64,000 nucleotides of DNA from Streptomyces sp. S465 (GTDB taxonomy: Bacteria > Actinomycetota > Actinomycetes > Streptomycetales > Streptomycetaceae). Positions 17,613 through 26,361 of the stretch are shown in pieces. Within the stretch, counting starts at the first letter, position 1, and each line of letters opens with the position of its first letter. Both the position numbers and the translations under genes were made by a program. The notes beneath the pieces were generated by a model. The model was given only the letters and a program-made list of their open reading frames with translations. It was not told where the DNA came from and made no database searches. The stretch is from NCBI RefSeq assembly GCF_026898115.1, contig NZ_CP114036.1, forward strand, positions 4,644,001-4,708,000. Reading direction: 5' to 3'.

Positions 17613-18392
17613 TCAGATAGTGAGCGAGAGGTTCCTGGTCACCCGGGTCGCCGCCGGGACCAGCCGGGTCCGGAACAGCTCACGGTGCGGATCCATGCCG
17701 GCCGGCCGGGCGAGCCGGTCCGTCCTCAGCGAGACCCCGAGCGAGCCGAGCCGCTCCCCGCTGTAGACCGGCACCGCGAAGCAGACCGTGCCCATGGCGT
17801 ACTCCTCCAGATCCGCGACCAGCGGACTGCCGGTCGGGGAGTCCAGCCGGCGCAGCAGATCGACGGGGTGAGTGACGGTGCGGGGCGTGAGACCGGGGAG
17901 CGTATGGCGGGACAGATACTCGTGCCGGGCGTCGTCGTCCAGCTCCCGCAGGACGCATTTGCCGAGCGCGGTGGCGTGCCCGGCGTCCTCGAACCCCACC
18001 CACAGATCGACCCGGGGCGCCCGGGGGCCGTCGACGATCTCCGCGACCCGGATCTCGCCCTCGTCGTAGAAGGTCAGGTAGGCGGCGGCCGACAGCTCGT
18101 CGCGCAGCGCGGCGAGGATGGGGCGGACCCGGGCGAGCAGCGCCTGATCGCGGGCACCGGCCTCCAGGGTGCGCAGTCTGTCGCCGATCACGAAGCCGCC
18201 GTCGTCCAGCCGACGCACATAGCCGTCATGGGCCAGCGTCCGCAGCAGGTGATACGTGGTGGCGAGCGCCAGTCCCGTCTCCCGTGCGAGCTGTTTGGCC
18301 GGCGCACCGCCCTCGTGTGCGCCCACTGCTTCCATCAGCCGGAAGGCCCGCTGCACGGATGAGATCAGTGTGGGGGCCGCTCGCTCTCCCAT
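17613..18392 (-). CDS. IclR family transcriptional regulator (259 aa)
   Basis: N-terminal winged HTH (SSVQRAFRLMEAVGAHEGG, LARETGLALATTYHLLRTL) followed by the IclR effector domain (residues about 85-255) with GHATALGKCVLREL and PVYSGERLGSLGVSL. The ATG at 18392 (MGERAAPTLISSVQ) matches the family start; the frame is open further upstream through a terminator hairpin and is ignored. The target is unknown. The oxidoreductase and amidase genes upstream (19-22 kb) are catabolic in type and could be regulated by it, but this is only proximity. Confidence 0.92.
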   Translation of the reverse strand: MGERAAPTLISSVQRAFRLMEAVGAHEGGAPAKQLARETGLALATTYHLLRTLAHDGYVRRLDDGGFVIGDRLRTLEAGARDQALLARVRPILAALRDELSAAAYLTFYDEGEIRVAEIVDGPRAPRVDLWVGFEDAGHATALGKCVLRELDDDARHEYLSRHTLPGLTPRTVTHPVDLLRRLDSPTGSPLVADLEEYAMGTVCFAVPVYSGERLGSLGVSLRTDRLARPAGMDPHRELFRTRLVPAATRVTRNLSLTI

Positions 18393-18450
18393 GTATCCAG
18401 ATTGCTCCGATATGGGCGGGCGGACAAGATCTGGAAAATCCCGCAGACAT

Positions 18451-18489
18451 GCGTGAGGGCGCCGACCGGTGGGGTCGGCGCCCTCACGC
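18451..18489 (-). terminator. Strong hairpin after the SRPBCC gene
   Basis: Perfect 17-bp arms GCGTGAGGGCGCCGACC (18451-18467) and its complement (18473-18489) with a 5-base loop. It lies 62 bp past the stop of the SRPBCC gene and insulates the IclR promoter. Confidence 0.85.
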
Positions 18490-18550
18490 ACTCGTTCGGT
18501 GCGGTCAGGGAACGGTCAGAGTGCGGCCAGGGTGCGGTCAGCCGGGGAGG

Positions 18551-19009
18551 TCAGCCGGGGGAGATCCGGCCGCGCCAGCCGCCTTCCGCCTCGCCCCGCT
18601 GCTCGATGAAGTCCTTGAACCTCCGCAGGTCCCCCTTCACCCGCCGGTCGAGCGTCCCGGTCATCTCCGCGGCCTTCTCCGCCATACCGGTCGGCTCGAA
18701 GACCATGGCCAGGTTGACCCGGGTGTGGTCCTCGTCAACGGACTCGAAGGTCACCAGACCCTGCTGCTGCACGTCACCGGAGGTGGTCCGCCATGCGATG
18801 CGCTCGTCGGGGAGCTGATCCACGATCTCGGTGTCGAACTCCCGGCGCACACCCGCGATGGAGGTCGCCCAGTGATTGTGGCGGTCGTCCACCTGGGTGA
18901 CCTGGTCCACGCCTTCCATGAACCTCGGGAACTCGGTGAACTGCGTCCACTGGTCGTAGGCGGTGTGGAGCGGAACCCTAACCTCGACGGACTCCCGCAC
19001 GGTGCTCAT
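18551..19009 (-). CDS. SRPBCC family protein (152 aa)
   Basis: START/Bet v1-like hydrophobic-ligand-binding fold (polyketide cyclase/dehydrase family, coenzyme Q-binding Coq10-like). The stretch MSTVRESVEVRVPLHTAYDQ with WTQFTEFPRFMEGVDQVTQV is the canonical first half, and MTGTLDRRVKGDLRRFKDF is the C-terminal helix. The function of this subgroup is not known. The ATG at 19009 has a GGAG site upstream. It follows the DadA-like gene by 122 bp on the same strand. Confidence 0.88.
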   Translation of the reverse strand: MSTVRESVEVRVPLHTAYDQWTQFTEFPRFMEGVDQVTQVDDRHNHWATSIAGVRREFDTEIVDQLPDERIAWRTTSGDVQQQGLVTFESVDEDHTRVNLAMVFEPTGMAEKAAEMTGTLDRRVKGDLRRFKDFIEQRGEAEGGWRGRISPG

Positions 19010-19131
19010 CGGTGACTCCTTTCGACGTTGCCGCGTCGCTCAGCACGGCGGGTATCCGAGACCACCGGCCCCAAACGTGCGGCGCCCGGACGGTCGGCGC
19101 GGCGGCCGCGGATCGGCGCAGCGGCCGCGGA

Positions 19132-20415
19132 TCAGCGCAGCGGATGCAGCGCGGCCAGTTCGGCCGGGGAGGTGCCGGTCGCGATGGCGTCGGCCAGCAG
19201 CCGTCCGCTGAGCGGGCCGAGGGCCACGCCCCACATGCCGTGGCCGCCGTTGACGTAGACGCGCGGCGAGCCGGTCGGGCCGACCAGCGGCAGCCCGTCG
19301 GGGGTGCAGGGGCGGGCGCCGACCCAGGTGTCCGTACGGGCGTCCCAGTCGATGCCCCGCAGCAGCGGACGGGCCGCCGCGATGATCGCCTGAATCCGGC
19401 GCGGGTCCACCGGCCGTTCCGCGGGGGCCAGTTCCATCATCCCCGCGACCCGCACCCGGCCCCCGCCCAGCGGAGTGCAGACGACCTTCTGGGCGGCCAG
19501 GTACGTGGGACGGGTGGGGGCGCCCTCGGCCGGGACGCTGAAGCTGTAGCCGCGTCCGGCCTGGACCGGCACCCGGACCCCGAACGGGCGGACCAGCCCG
19601 TCCAGCCAGGCCCCGGTGGCCACGACGGCGACGTCCGCGCGGAGTTGGCCCCCGGCGGTGGCGACGGCCACCTCCCGCCCGAGGTCCCGGATTCCGGACA
19701 CCTCCGTCCGCTCCAGGATCTCGCCGCCGCGCTCGCGCACCGCGCCGGCGAGGGCGCGGACGAAGTTCCCGGGGTTGAGATAGCGCTGGCCGTGGAGTTC
19801 GACGGCCGCGCCGATGCCGTCGCCGAGCGCCGGTTCCAGCGCACGGGCCCGGTCCCCGTCCATCGGCTCGTACGCGATCTCGAAACCGGCCGCGCGGGCC
19901 TGCTCCAGCTCCTCGACCATCCGGGCGCGCTCGGCCGCGGTGCGGAAGGCGAGCAGACAGGGTTCGGCGGACCGGGTCGGTTCGGCGACACCGGCCGCCG
20001 CGAGGGCGTCGTACGCGTCCAGCGCACGGCGGTTCAGCGTGGCGAAGGTGGCGGCCAGGACCCGCCAGCGGCGCGGGGTGCAGTTCCGGGTGAAGGCGAG
20101 CAGGAAGCGGGCGAGCCGGGGGTCGGGCCGGGGCGGGATGTAGACGGGCGACTCGGGCGAGACCAGGCTGCGCACCCCGTAACGGAGCGCGGCGGGTTCG
20201 GGCAGCGGCAGCGTCAGGGCCGGGGACAGCCAGCCGGCGTTCCCCCAGGAGGCCCCGGCCGCGGGGTGCCGCCGCTCCACGACGGTGACCTCGACGCCGT
20301 GCTCCTGGAGCGACCAGGCGGTGGCAAGGCCGACCATGCCCGCGCCGACGACGACGGCGCTGCGCGGAGGGCGGGACGGACCGGTGGCAGTGGGCACGAA
20401 TGCGCTCCTTCCCAT
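19132..20415 (-). CDS. FAD-dependent amino-acid oxidoreductase, DadA-like (427 aa)
   Basis: DAO-family flavoenzyme, probably a D-amino-acid (or related secondary amine) dehydrogenase. The FAD fold SAVVVGAGMVGLATAWSL lies near residue 20, ERRHPAAGASWGNAGWLSPA binds the ribityl side, a second domain spans about 60-330, and the C-terminal FAD-contact motif is NGGHGMWGVALGPLSGRLLA. The ATG at 20415 (MGRSAFVPTATG) follows a GAAGGAG ribosome site. The gene lies 152 bp after the amidase gene on the same strand; together they suggest use of an amide or N-acyl amino compound (inference). The substrate is unproven. Confidence 0.9.
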   Translation of the reverse strand: MGRSAFVPTATGPSRPPRSAVVVGAGMVGLATAWSLQEHGVEVTVVERRHPAAGASWGNAGWLSPALTLPLPEPAALRYGVRSLVSPESPVYIPPRPDPRLARFLLAFTRNCTPRRWRVLAATFATLNRRALDAYDALAAAGVAEPTRSAEPCLLAFRTAAERARMVEELEQARAAGFEIAYEPMDGDRARALEPALGDGIGAAVELHGQRYLNPGNFVRALAGAVRERGGEILERTEVSGIRDLGREVAVATAGGQLRADVAVVATGAWLDGLVRPFGVRVPVQAGRGYSFSVPAEGAPTRPTYLAAQKVVCTPLGGGRVRVAGMMELAPAERPVDPRRIQAIIAAARPLLRGIDWDARTDTWVGARPCTPDGLPLVGPTGSPRVYVNGGHGMWGVALGPLSGRLLADAIATGTSPAELAALHPLR

Positions 20416-20567
20416 GGGTGGAACGCCATCATCGGGGTACGGGGGCGGGCAGCGCACGGGTGCGGGCACCGCGCCGTCCGCGGGCCGCGCCGTCCGCGGG
20501 ACCGCGCCGTCCAGGCCACCGAGAGCACGCCGCCCCGACCACCCGCACCGCCGCCCCCGCACCTCGG

Positions 20568-21989
20568 TTACCCGATCCCCGTCGGGCGCCGCCGCCAGTG
20601 CCCGGTGGCCTGTTCGAAGGCGTGGCCGACCTGGAGGACCGCGAAGTCCGCCCGGTGCGGCCCGACGATCTGTAGTCCGACCGGAAGCCCGCCGGGGGTG
20701 AACCCGGCCGGCACGGACAGCGCCGGGCTGCCGGTCGAGCTGATCAGATACGCCGAGCGCATCCAGTCCAGATAGTCGTCCATGGCCACCCCGGCGACCT
20801 CCGTCGGGTACTCGATGCCGACGTCGAACGGCACCACCTGGCTGACCGGGAGCAGCAGCACGTCATAGCGGCCGAAGAACTCCCGGACCCGGTGGTAGAG
20901 CTGGGTGTGCAGCACCTCGGCGCGGGCGACGTCCGGGCCGGTGAGCTTGCGCCCCGCCTCGGCGTTCTCCCGGATGGTCCGCTTCAGCCCCTCGGGGTGG
21001 CGGTCCATGAGCGGGCCGAAGGCGACCTCGAACATCGAGGCGCGCAGCGTCCGGAAGACCTCGTCGGCCTCGGTCAGGTCCGGGCAGGCCCGCTCCACGA
21101 CACAGCCGAGGCCGGTGAAGACCTCCACCGCCGATTCGACCGCCGCGGCCACCTCGGGCTGCACCGGCACCAGCCCCCCGAGATCCGGCGACCAGGCCAC
21201 CCGCAGCCCCGTCAGATCGCGGTCGAGGGGGCGGGCGAAGCGGGCGCCGGGCTCCTCCAGGGCGATCGGCGACCGTGCGTCCGGTCCGGCGATGGCGGAC
21301 AGCAGCAGGGCGGTGTCGGCCACGGTGCGGGCCATCGGCCCCTTGACGCCGAGGGTGCTCCAGGCGTCTGCGGCGGGCCAGTTGGGGACCCGTCCGGGCG
21401 ACGGGCGCAGACCCACGACATTGCAGAACGAGGCCGGATTGCGCAGCGAGCCGCCGGTGTCGCTGCCGTCCGCTATCGGGATCATGCCGGAGGCCAGCGC
21501 GGCCGCCGCACCCCCGCTGCTGCCACCCGCGCTGAGCCCCAGGGCGTACGGGTTGTGGGTGGCGCCGAAGATGGGGTTGAAGGTGTGCGAACCGGCCCCG
21601 AACTCCGGCACGTTGGTCTTGCCGATGGTGATCGCACCGGCGGCCCGGATCCGTTCGACCACCAGATCGTCCCGGTCGGGTACGCCGTCGGCGAGCGGCG
21701 AGCCATGGCTGGTGCGGATGCCCGCGGTCTCGTGGAGGTCCTTGTGGGCGATGGGCAGCCCGTGCAGCGGTCCGAGCTCCTCCCCGGCCGCGATCCGCTC
21801 ATCGGCCTCCGCGGCGGCCTCCCGGGCCCGCTCCGCGACCAGGGTGACGATCGCGTTGACGGCGGGGTTGACCCGTTCGATACGGGCCAGATGGGCCTCG
21901 AGCAACTCGCGGGCGGACAGCTCGCGGGTGCGCAGCAGGTCGCTGAGTTCCAGCGCGGTCCTGAAGCAGAGATCGTCATCCGTCGTCAC
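20568..21989 (-). CDS. Amidase, amidase-signature family (473 aa)
   Basis: Hydrolyses a carboxamide. The Ser-cisSer-Lys triad can be seen: Lys in LPIAHKDLHETAGIRTSHGS, the Gly/Ser signature LSAGGSSGGAAAALASGMIP, and SDTGGSLRNPASFCNVVGLR with the nucleophilic Ser. Length is normal. I chose the GTG at 21989 (VTTDDDLCFRTALELSDLL) because AGGAAGG sits 9 bases upstream; an in-frame ATG at 22022 has no ribosome site. The promoter probably lies in the 268-bp gap to geosmin synthase, although read-through from geoA is possible. The specific substrate is unknown. Confidence 0.92.
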   Translation of the reverse strand: MTTDDDLCFRTALELSDLLRTRELSARELLEAHLARIERVNPAVNAIVTLVAERAREAAAEADERIAAGEELGPLHGLPIAHKDLHETAGIRTSHGSPLADGVPDRDDLVVERIRAAGAITIGKTNVPEFGAGSHTFNPIFGATHNPYALGLSAGGSSGGAAAALASGMIPIADGSDTGGSLRNPASFCNVVGLRPSPGRVPNWPAADAWSTLGVKGPMARTVADTALLLSAIAGPDARSPIALEEPGARFARPLDRDLTGLRVAWSPDLGGLVPVQPEVAAAVESAVEVFTGLGCVVERACPDLTEADEVFRTLRASMFEVAFGPLMDRHPEGLKRTIRENAEAGRKLTGPDVARAEVLHTQLYHRVREFFGRYDVLLLPVSQVVPFDVGIEYPTEVAGVAMDDYLDWMRSAYLISSTGSPALSVPAGFTPGGLPVGLQIVGPHRADFAVLQVGHAFEQATGHWRRRPTGIG

Positions 21990-21998
21990 GGTCGCTCG

Positions 21999-22005
21999 CC
22001 TTCCT
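21999..22005 (-). promoter_or_regulatory. Ribosome-binding site deciding the amidase start
   Basis: AGGAAGG on the minus strand, 9 bases before the GTG at 21989. It lies inside the longer open frame that begins at the ATG at 22022, which has no such site. Confidence 0.7.
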
Positions 22006-22257
22006 ACTTCCTCGGTGGTCATCACTGCACGCGATCGTCCCGCCGCCGGATTCCGGCATCCGCACCGGCCGGCTGGTGTCGCGGGCGGAACCCATGGTTC
22101 GGGAAGCGGCCGGGCCGGGGAAGGGCATCGCGGCCGGGGACCCACAAGCGGCCGCCCCGCCTCGTCCCGGTGGACAAGGCGGGGCGGCGGCCTGCGGCGA
22201 GGTCCTTACGGACCGAGCGAGCCCCTTACGGACTTGCGGACTGACGGACTGGCGGAC

Positions 22258-24627
22258 TTACGGACGTGCTCCGGCAGGCGCCGGAATCCGCGCGGCCGAG
22301 GTGCCGAGCCCGGTGGGCCCCTGCCAGGGGGCCACCGGCCGCGCCCCGGACGCGGCCCCGGCCCCACTCCCCGCCCCGGCCCCGATCCCAGCTCCGACCC
22401 CGCCCCCGAACCCGGCCGGACGCCGAGCCGCGCGGCGCAGCTCGTCCTCCCGGTAGCGCGGCACCTCCCGGTGCCAGTTCATGATCCCGGTCATCCAGTC
22501 GCGCAGCTCCCCCACATAGCCGTCCATGGCCTCCCGGGCCTCCGGCCCCAGGTCGAAGTCGTCGTACAGCACAGGGAACTCCTGCTCCGCGACATGCTGG
22601 AACTGCCGCATCCGGGAGGTCATCAGATCGTTCACGATGGCGACCCCGGTCGGATAGTCGCAGTCGAAGAAGTTCTGGACGACGAGGACGCCGTTGTGGA
22701 CCTCGCCCTCGAACTCGATCTCCTTCTGGTACGAGAAGACGTCGTTCAGCAGGGTCGCGTAGTCCATGGCGGCGTTCTCCAGCGAACGGACCGGGCCGCT
22801 GCGGTAGATCTCGGGCGGCACCCGCCGTCCGCGCGTCAGCCGGCACAGGCTCATGGTGAGATCGGAGCCGAAGGTGTGCCTGCGCATCTCGATGTAGTCG
22901 ACCGGATCGGGGATCCGGTGCTGCGTCTGGTTGGCCAGCTCCCACAGCCAGCTGGCGGTCATGTCCTCGATGGACTGACGGAACTCGCGGCGCGCCGACT
23001 CCTCCATCGGCCCCGCCGTACGGCCCCACAGATCGGCCAGCGACCGCTCCAGCGCGTTCGCCGGGGCCGGGGTGGGGCCCGCGTCGAGCGGCATGAACGC
23101 CCCGAGCCGGGCGTTGCACGCCCGCGCCCCGGCCAGATCACGGGTGCGGCCGAAGACCGCCGGATAGTAGTCGTCGGCGTAGGTGCCCCAGGCCAGCCAG
23201 CCGGATGTCAGATCGAGCTCGTCCGGGGAGCCGTCCGGGTGGATGCCCGCCGCGCACAGCGGAAGGTCGGCGGCGAGCAGCCGGTGCTCGTCCCAGACCT
23301 GCGCACCGGACAGGTCGGGCTGCGGTTCGAGGATGCCCATCCGGTGTGCCCAGTCGGTCAGATTGCGGCGGGCGGCGGGCAGATGTGGATTGAGCCGGAG
23401 GGTGAACGGCATGAAGAAGTCCGGCAGCAGGGACGGCCCGGTCCGCTGGAACGGGACGTGGCTGAACCCGCGTGCCCTCGCCGCCTCCGCCCGGCCGGTG
23501 GTCAGCGGCAGGTTCGCCGCCGAGACGCCGAGGCCGCTGAGCGCGAACGGGGACCACGCGGCGGCCGTGGCCTCCTGACCGGTGCGGCCGCCCGCCGCGT
23601 TCGCACTGTCCGAGCCGTTCACGCCATCGGCGCCGTTCGCGCCGTTCATATAGCGGCTGGAGCGCATATGCCACTCGTGGCCGCCGGACTGCCAGTCCTG
23701 GAGCCCCTTGACGTAGGCGAGGACGCCCGCGCAGGCCGCCGGGTCCAGGCCGTGTTCGGCGAAGAGCGGGCCGAGCTCGGTGAGCGTGGTGTTCTCGAAC
23801 TGCCTCAGCCGTGAGGTGAGCAGCTCATTGACGGAGTCGGCCGCCTCCTGGGTGGTACAGCCCAGGAACGTCTCGAGGACCAGGACGCCATTGCTGAGCT
23901 CGCCCTCCTCCTCGATCTCCCGCTGGTAGGAGAACAGGTCGTTGCGCAGATGCACCGCGTCCGAGAAGGCGTCGCGCAACACGCGCATCGGCCGCGACCC
24001 GGCGATCACCGCCGGCACCTCCGCCCCCACCGCGTGCTCGACCAACCCGGCCGACCAGGGCGCGCCGCCGACCTTACGGCGCATCTCGATGTACTCGACC
24101 GGGTTGGGGATCCGGTCGATGTTGATGTTCGAGAGCTCCCAGAGCGATTCGTTGAGCAGATTCTCGGTGCTCTCCCGGAACCGCGCCCGCCAGTCCGCCG
24201 ACATCGAAGGCACCGTCCGCACCCACAGATCCGCGAGCCCCGCCTCGACCGGGTTGGTGGGCTCGGGCGTCCCGGCACCCGGATCCATCGGCATGAAGGC
24301 GGGCAGCCGGTCGAGATACGCCTTACCGGCGGCACGGTCCTGGGAGCGCTTGAACGTCTCCAGGAAGTGGTCGTCGAAGAAGAACACCCACACATACCAG
24401 TCCGTGATCAGCGAGAGTTCCGCGCCGGAACAGTCGGGGTGGGTGTACGCGCAGAGCAGGGCGTAGTCGTGGGCGTCGAGATCCTCCTGCTCCCAGATCC
24501 CCGAGCCCTCGAGCATTCCCATCTCGCGGGCCCACTGGGTGGAGTGCTCCCGTGCCTCCTGGACATGGGGGTTCAGCCGCGCCGGATACGGCATGTAGAA
24601 GTCGGGGAGTTGAAAGGGCTGTGTCAC
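22258..24627 (-). CDS. geoA: Geosmin synthase, germacradienol/geosmin synthase (789 aa)
   Basis: Bifunctional sesquiterpene cyclase converting farnesyl diphosphate to germacradienol/germacrene D (N-terminal half) and then germacradienol to geosmin (C-terminal half). The N half has the Mg-binding DDHFLE at about 85-90 and the NSE motif NDLFSYQRE near 230; the C half, from about residue 385, has the degenerate DDYYP and NDVFSYQKE. Both halves open with the same PFxLPDFYMPY / SLLPDFFMPF signature. Length and order match characterised geosmin synthases, with a short Gly/Ala tail. The ATG is at 24627. A 15-bp-stem hairpin lies just upstream in the leader or promoter. Confidence 0.97.
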   Translation of the reverse strand: MTQPFQLPDFYMPYPARLNPHVQEAREHSTQWAREMGMLEGSGIWEQEDLDAHDYALLCAYTHPDCSGAELSLITDWYVWVFFFDDHFLETFKRSQDRAAGKAYLDRLPAFMPMDPGAGTPEPTNPVEAGLADLWVRTVPSMSADWRARFRESTENLLNESLWELSNINIDRIPNPVEYIEMRRKVGGAPWSAGLVEHAVGAEVPAVIAGSRPMRVLRDAFSDAVHLRNDLFSYQREIEEEGELSNGVLVLETFLGCTTQEAADSVNELLTSRLRQFENTTLTELGPLFAEHGLDPAACAGVLAYVKGLQDWQSGGHEWHMRSSRYMNGANGADGVNGSDSANAAGGRTGQEATAAAWSPFALSGLGVSAANLPLTTGRAEAARARGFSHVPFQRTGPSLLPDFFMPFTLRLNPHLPAARRNLTDWAHRMGILEPQPDLSGAQVWDEHRLLAADLPLCAAGIHPDGSPDELDLTSGWLAWGTYADDYYPAVFGRTRDLAGARACNARLGAFMPLDAGPTPAPANALERSLADLWGRTAGPMEESARREFRQSIEDMTASWLWELANQTQHRIPDPVDYIEMRRHTFGSDLTMSLCRLTRGRRVPPEIYRSGPVRSLENAAMDYATLLNDVFSYQKEIEFEGEVHNGVLVVQNFFDCDYPTGVAIVNDLMTSRMRQFQHVAEQEFPVLYDDFDLGPEAREAMDGYVGELRDWMTGIMNWHREVPRYREDELRRAARRPAGFGGGVGAGIGAGAGSGAGAASGARPVAPWQGPTGLGTSAARIPAPAGARP

Positions 24628-24654
24628 TGGTGGGCCGGCACCTCTCCGTTCGAC

Positions 24655-24702
24655 GGTGGCCCGTAGCCGTCCGACTACGGACCGGGTCGGCTACGGGCTA
24701 CC
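24655..24702 (-). repeat. Inverted repeat upstream of geosmin synthase
   Basis: Arms GGTGGCCCGTAGCCG (24655-24669) and CGGCTACGGGCTACC (24688-24702) pair over 15 bp with one G-U pair. The 18-base spacer holds a smaller nested pairing (CGTCCG / CGGACC-like). It begins 28 bp before the geoA start codon and could be a leader hairpin, an operator, or a terminator for the acyltransferase gene 129 bp further upstream. Confidence 0.7.
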
Positions 24703-24830
24703 CAGGCCACTCCTGGCCTATCCGACAGCCTCATTAATCACACAAATGCCGAGCCGACCGCCGCGGCCACGAGGCCGGAGCGGTCGGCAGGGCGTTGGGC
24801 CGGGGCCGTACGGGGAGCCACCCAACCCGG

Positions 24831-26045
24831 TCAGGTGCGGCCCCGCCGGCCCACGGTCCCGTCAACACCGGCACCAGCACCGACACCAGAACCGAGACGG
24901 CCGCCGACACGGCCGCCGACACCGGCACCGGGACCGCCGTCGGACCGCCCGGTCGGCCGGAAGGCCCATTCCATTCGCGGCTCCATCGCGAAGCGGAACA
25001 TCCGCTGGACGGGCGGGCTGCACAAGGCGGTCACCACGGCCGCCCCCACGGCCGTCACCGCGATCTCCCCCAACGGCCGGTGCAGCCACGGGTGGTCGTA
25101 CCAGTCCCAGAAGCGGGAGCCCTTGGCGAGGAAGCCGTGCAGCAGATAGCCGTACAGCGTCCCGGCGCCGAGCACCGTGAACCACGTCCGGCGCCGGGGC
25201 ACCCAGGCGAGGAAGCACACGGCGAGCACCATGGAGCAGCCGAAGAGGGCGAACGTCATCACCGCCCCGACCCACCAGGGCGCACCCAGCTCCTCCGCGC
25301 TGTCCATGCGGTAGAACCACGCCGGGTTCATCCGCGGCACGGCCCAGTAGGCGAAGACCACCGCGGCGGCGGCCACCGGCACCGACAGCCATCTGACCTC
25401 GCGCCGCCGCACCATCTCGAAGTGCTCCGGCCGCATCTGCGACCCCAGGACGAAGAACGGCAGGAACTGGAGCACCCGCTGGAGATCCAGATCGTCACCG
25501 ATCTCCGGCGAACAGGTGGCGAGCGCGGCGACGGAGAGCGCCACCGGCACCGGCCACCGCACGATCCGCCACAGCGGCGTGGTCAGCCGCCAGACGAAGA
25601 GCGCGATCAGAAACCAGGTCAGGTACCAGGGGTCGAGCAGGCTGATCGGATAGGACGGATCGTCGCCCGCCCACCGCTTGAAGAAGGTGTACGCGACCTC
25701 GAAGAGGACGTAGGGGACGGCGACACCGGTGATCAGGCGCTTGAGACGGTCCGGCCGGAGGTCGAAACTCCGCGAGAAGTACCCGGAGATGAGGATGAAC
25801 ACCGGCATATGGAACGTGTAGACGGTCATGTAGAGCGCGGACGCCGCTCTGCTGCCGCCCCTCAGGGGCTCCCACGCGTGCCCCATCGCGACCAGCACGA
25901 TCGCCAGGTACTTGGCGTTGTCGAAGAACGCGTCACGCTGTTTCGGCACACGGGACGCGGCCGAAGCCTCCACAGGGGCCGGAGCCGCCTCGGAGGGCGG
26001 GGCCGCCGGTGCCCGTCGCGCGGGCAATAAGGACGAGATGTTCAT
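24831..26045 (-). CDS. Acyltransferase family membrane protein (404 aa, TTA codon)
   Basis: Acyltransferase-3 family integral membrane protein (fucose-4-O-acetylase-like), expected to O-acylate a sugar or glycolipid. Motifs: RDAFFDNAKYLAIVLVAMGH near residue 40, where the family His lies, YTFHMPVFILISGYF, and about ten TM helices to residue 350. The tail is a Gly/Val repeat (GVGGRVGGRLGSGVGAGAG). The ATG at 26045 follows GGAGG by 8 bases; the longer frame is rejected. Codon 6 is TTA (26028-26030), the leucine codon read only by the bldA tRNA, so translation is probably confined to late growth. The 200 bp to geoA leave their co-transcription open. Confidence 0.88.
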   Translation of the reverse strand: MNISSLLPARRAPAAPPSEAAPAPVEASAASRVPKQRDAFFDNAKYLAIVLVAMGHAWEPLRGGSRAASALYMTVYTFHMPVFILISGYFSRSFDLRPDRLKRLITGVAVPYVLFEVAYTFFKRWAGDDPSYPISLLDPWYLTWFLIALFVWRLTTPLWRIVRWPVPVALSVAALATCSPEIGDDLDLQRVLQFLPFFVLGSQMRPEHFEMVRRREVRWLSVPVAAAAVVFAYWAVPRMNPAWFYRMDSAEELGAPWWVGAVMTFALFGCSMVLAVCFLAWVPRRRTWFTVLGAGTLYGYLLHGFLAKGSRFWDWYDHPWLHRPLGEIAVTAVGAAVVTALCSPPVQRMFRFAMEPRMEWAFRPTGRSDGGPGAGVGGRVGGRLGSGVGAGAGVDGTVGRRGRT

Positions 26046-26361
26046 CACATACAGCCTCCGGGGGAACCTGTGGGGACGATCCCGACTCTTCCTGGGTTTG
26101 GGCGGAGGATTGCGGAGTGGAACATTCCACGCACCATAGTGGTCGCCACCGAACCGCGCCGAAGAAGGCTCAGCCCTCGCGTACGAGGGTTTACGCCCAG
26201 CCCAGCACATCCGTCACCTCCTCGACCGGGGAACTTCTCCGACCCTGCGGGCAGTTCAGAGAGTGACAAAGAGGGCCGATCCATCCAGCTTCGACCGGCC
26301 CCGCCTGCTAACTTCTACACAGCTGTAGATGCTAACCAACGAACCTGTGAATGGAGTGGCC
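26046..26361. other. Divergent promoter region, acyltransferase / TerB-like gene
   Basis: 316 bp without a gene and noticeably AT-richer than the surroundings. It holds the operator-like element at 26306-26336 (listed separately) close to the TerB-like gene. Confidence 0.6.
26306..26336. promoter_or_regulatory. Operator-like element before the TerB-like gene
   Basis: An inverted repeat TCTACA-CAGC-TGTAGA (26314-26329) framed by two direct copies of TGCTAAC (26306-26312 and 26330-26336). It ends 26 bp before the start codon, where a -10 region would be. Probably a repressor site or leader element; the binding protein is unknown. Confidence 0.5.

Noticed and set aside
18393..18491. Longer start for the IclR gene at 18491
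   Set aside because: It would read through a strong terminator hairpin; the ATG at 18392 matches the family.
20905..23814. Open frame of 969 codons on the plus strand
   Set aside because: Antisense to the amidase and geosmin synthase genes, which have clear families; the product is low-complexity.
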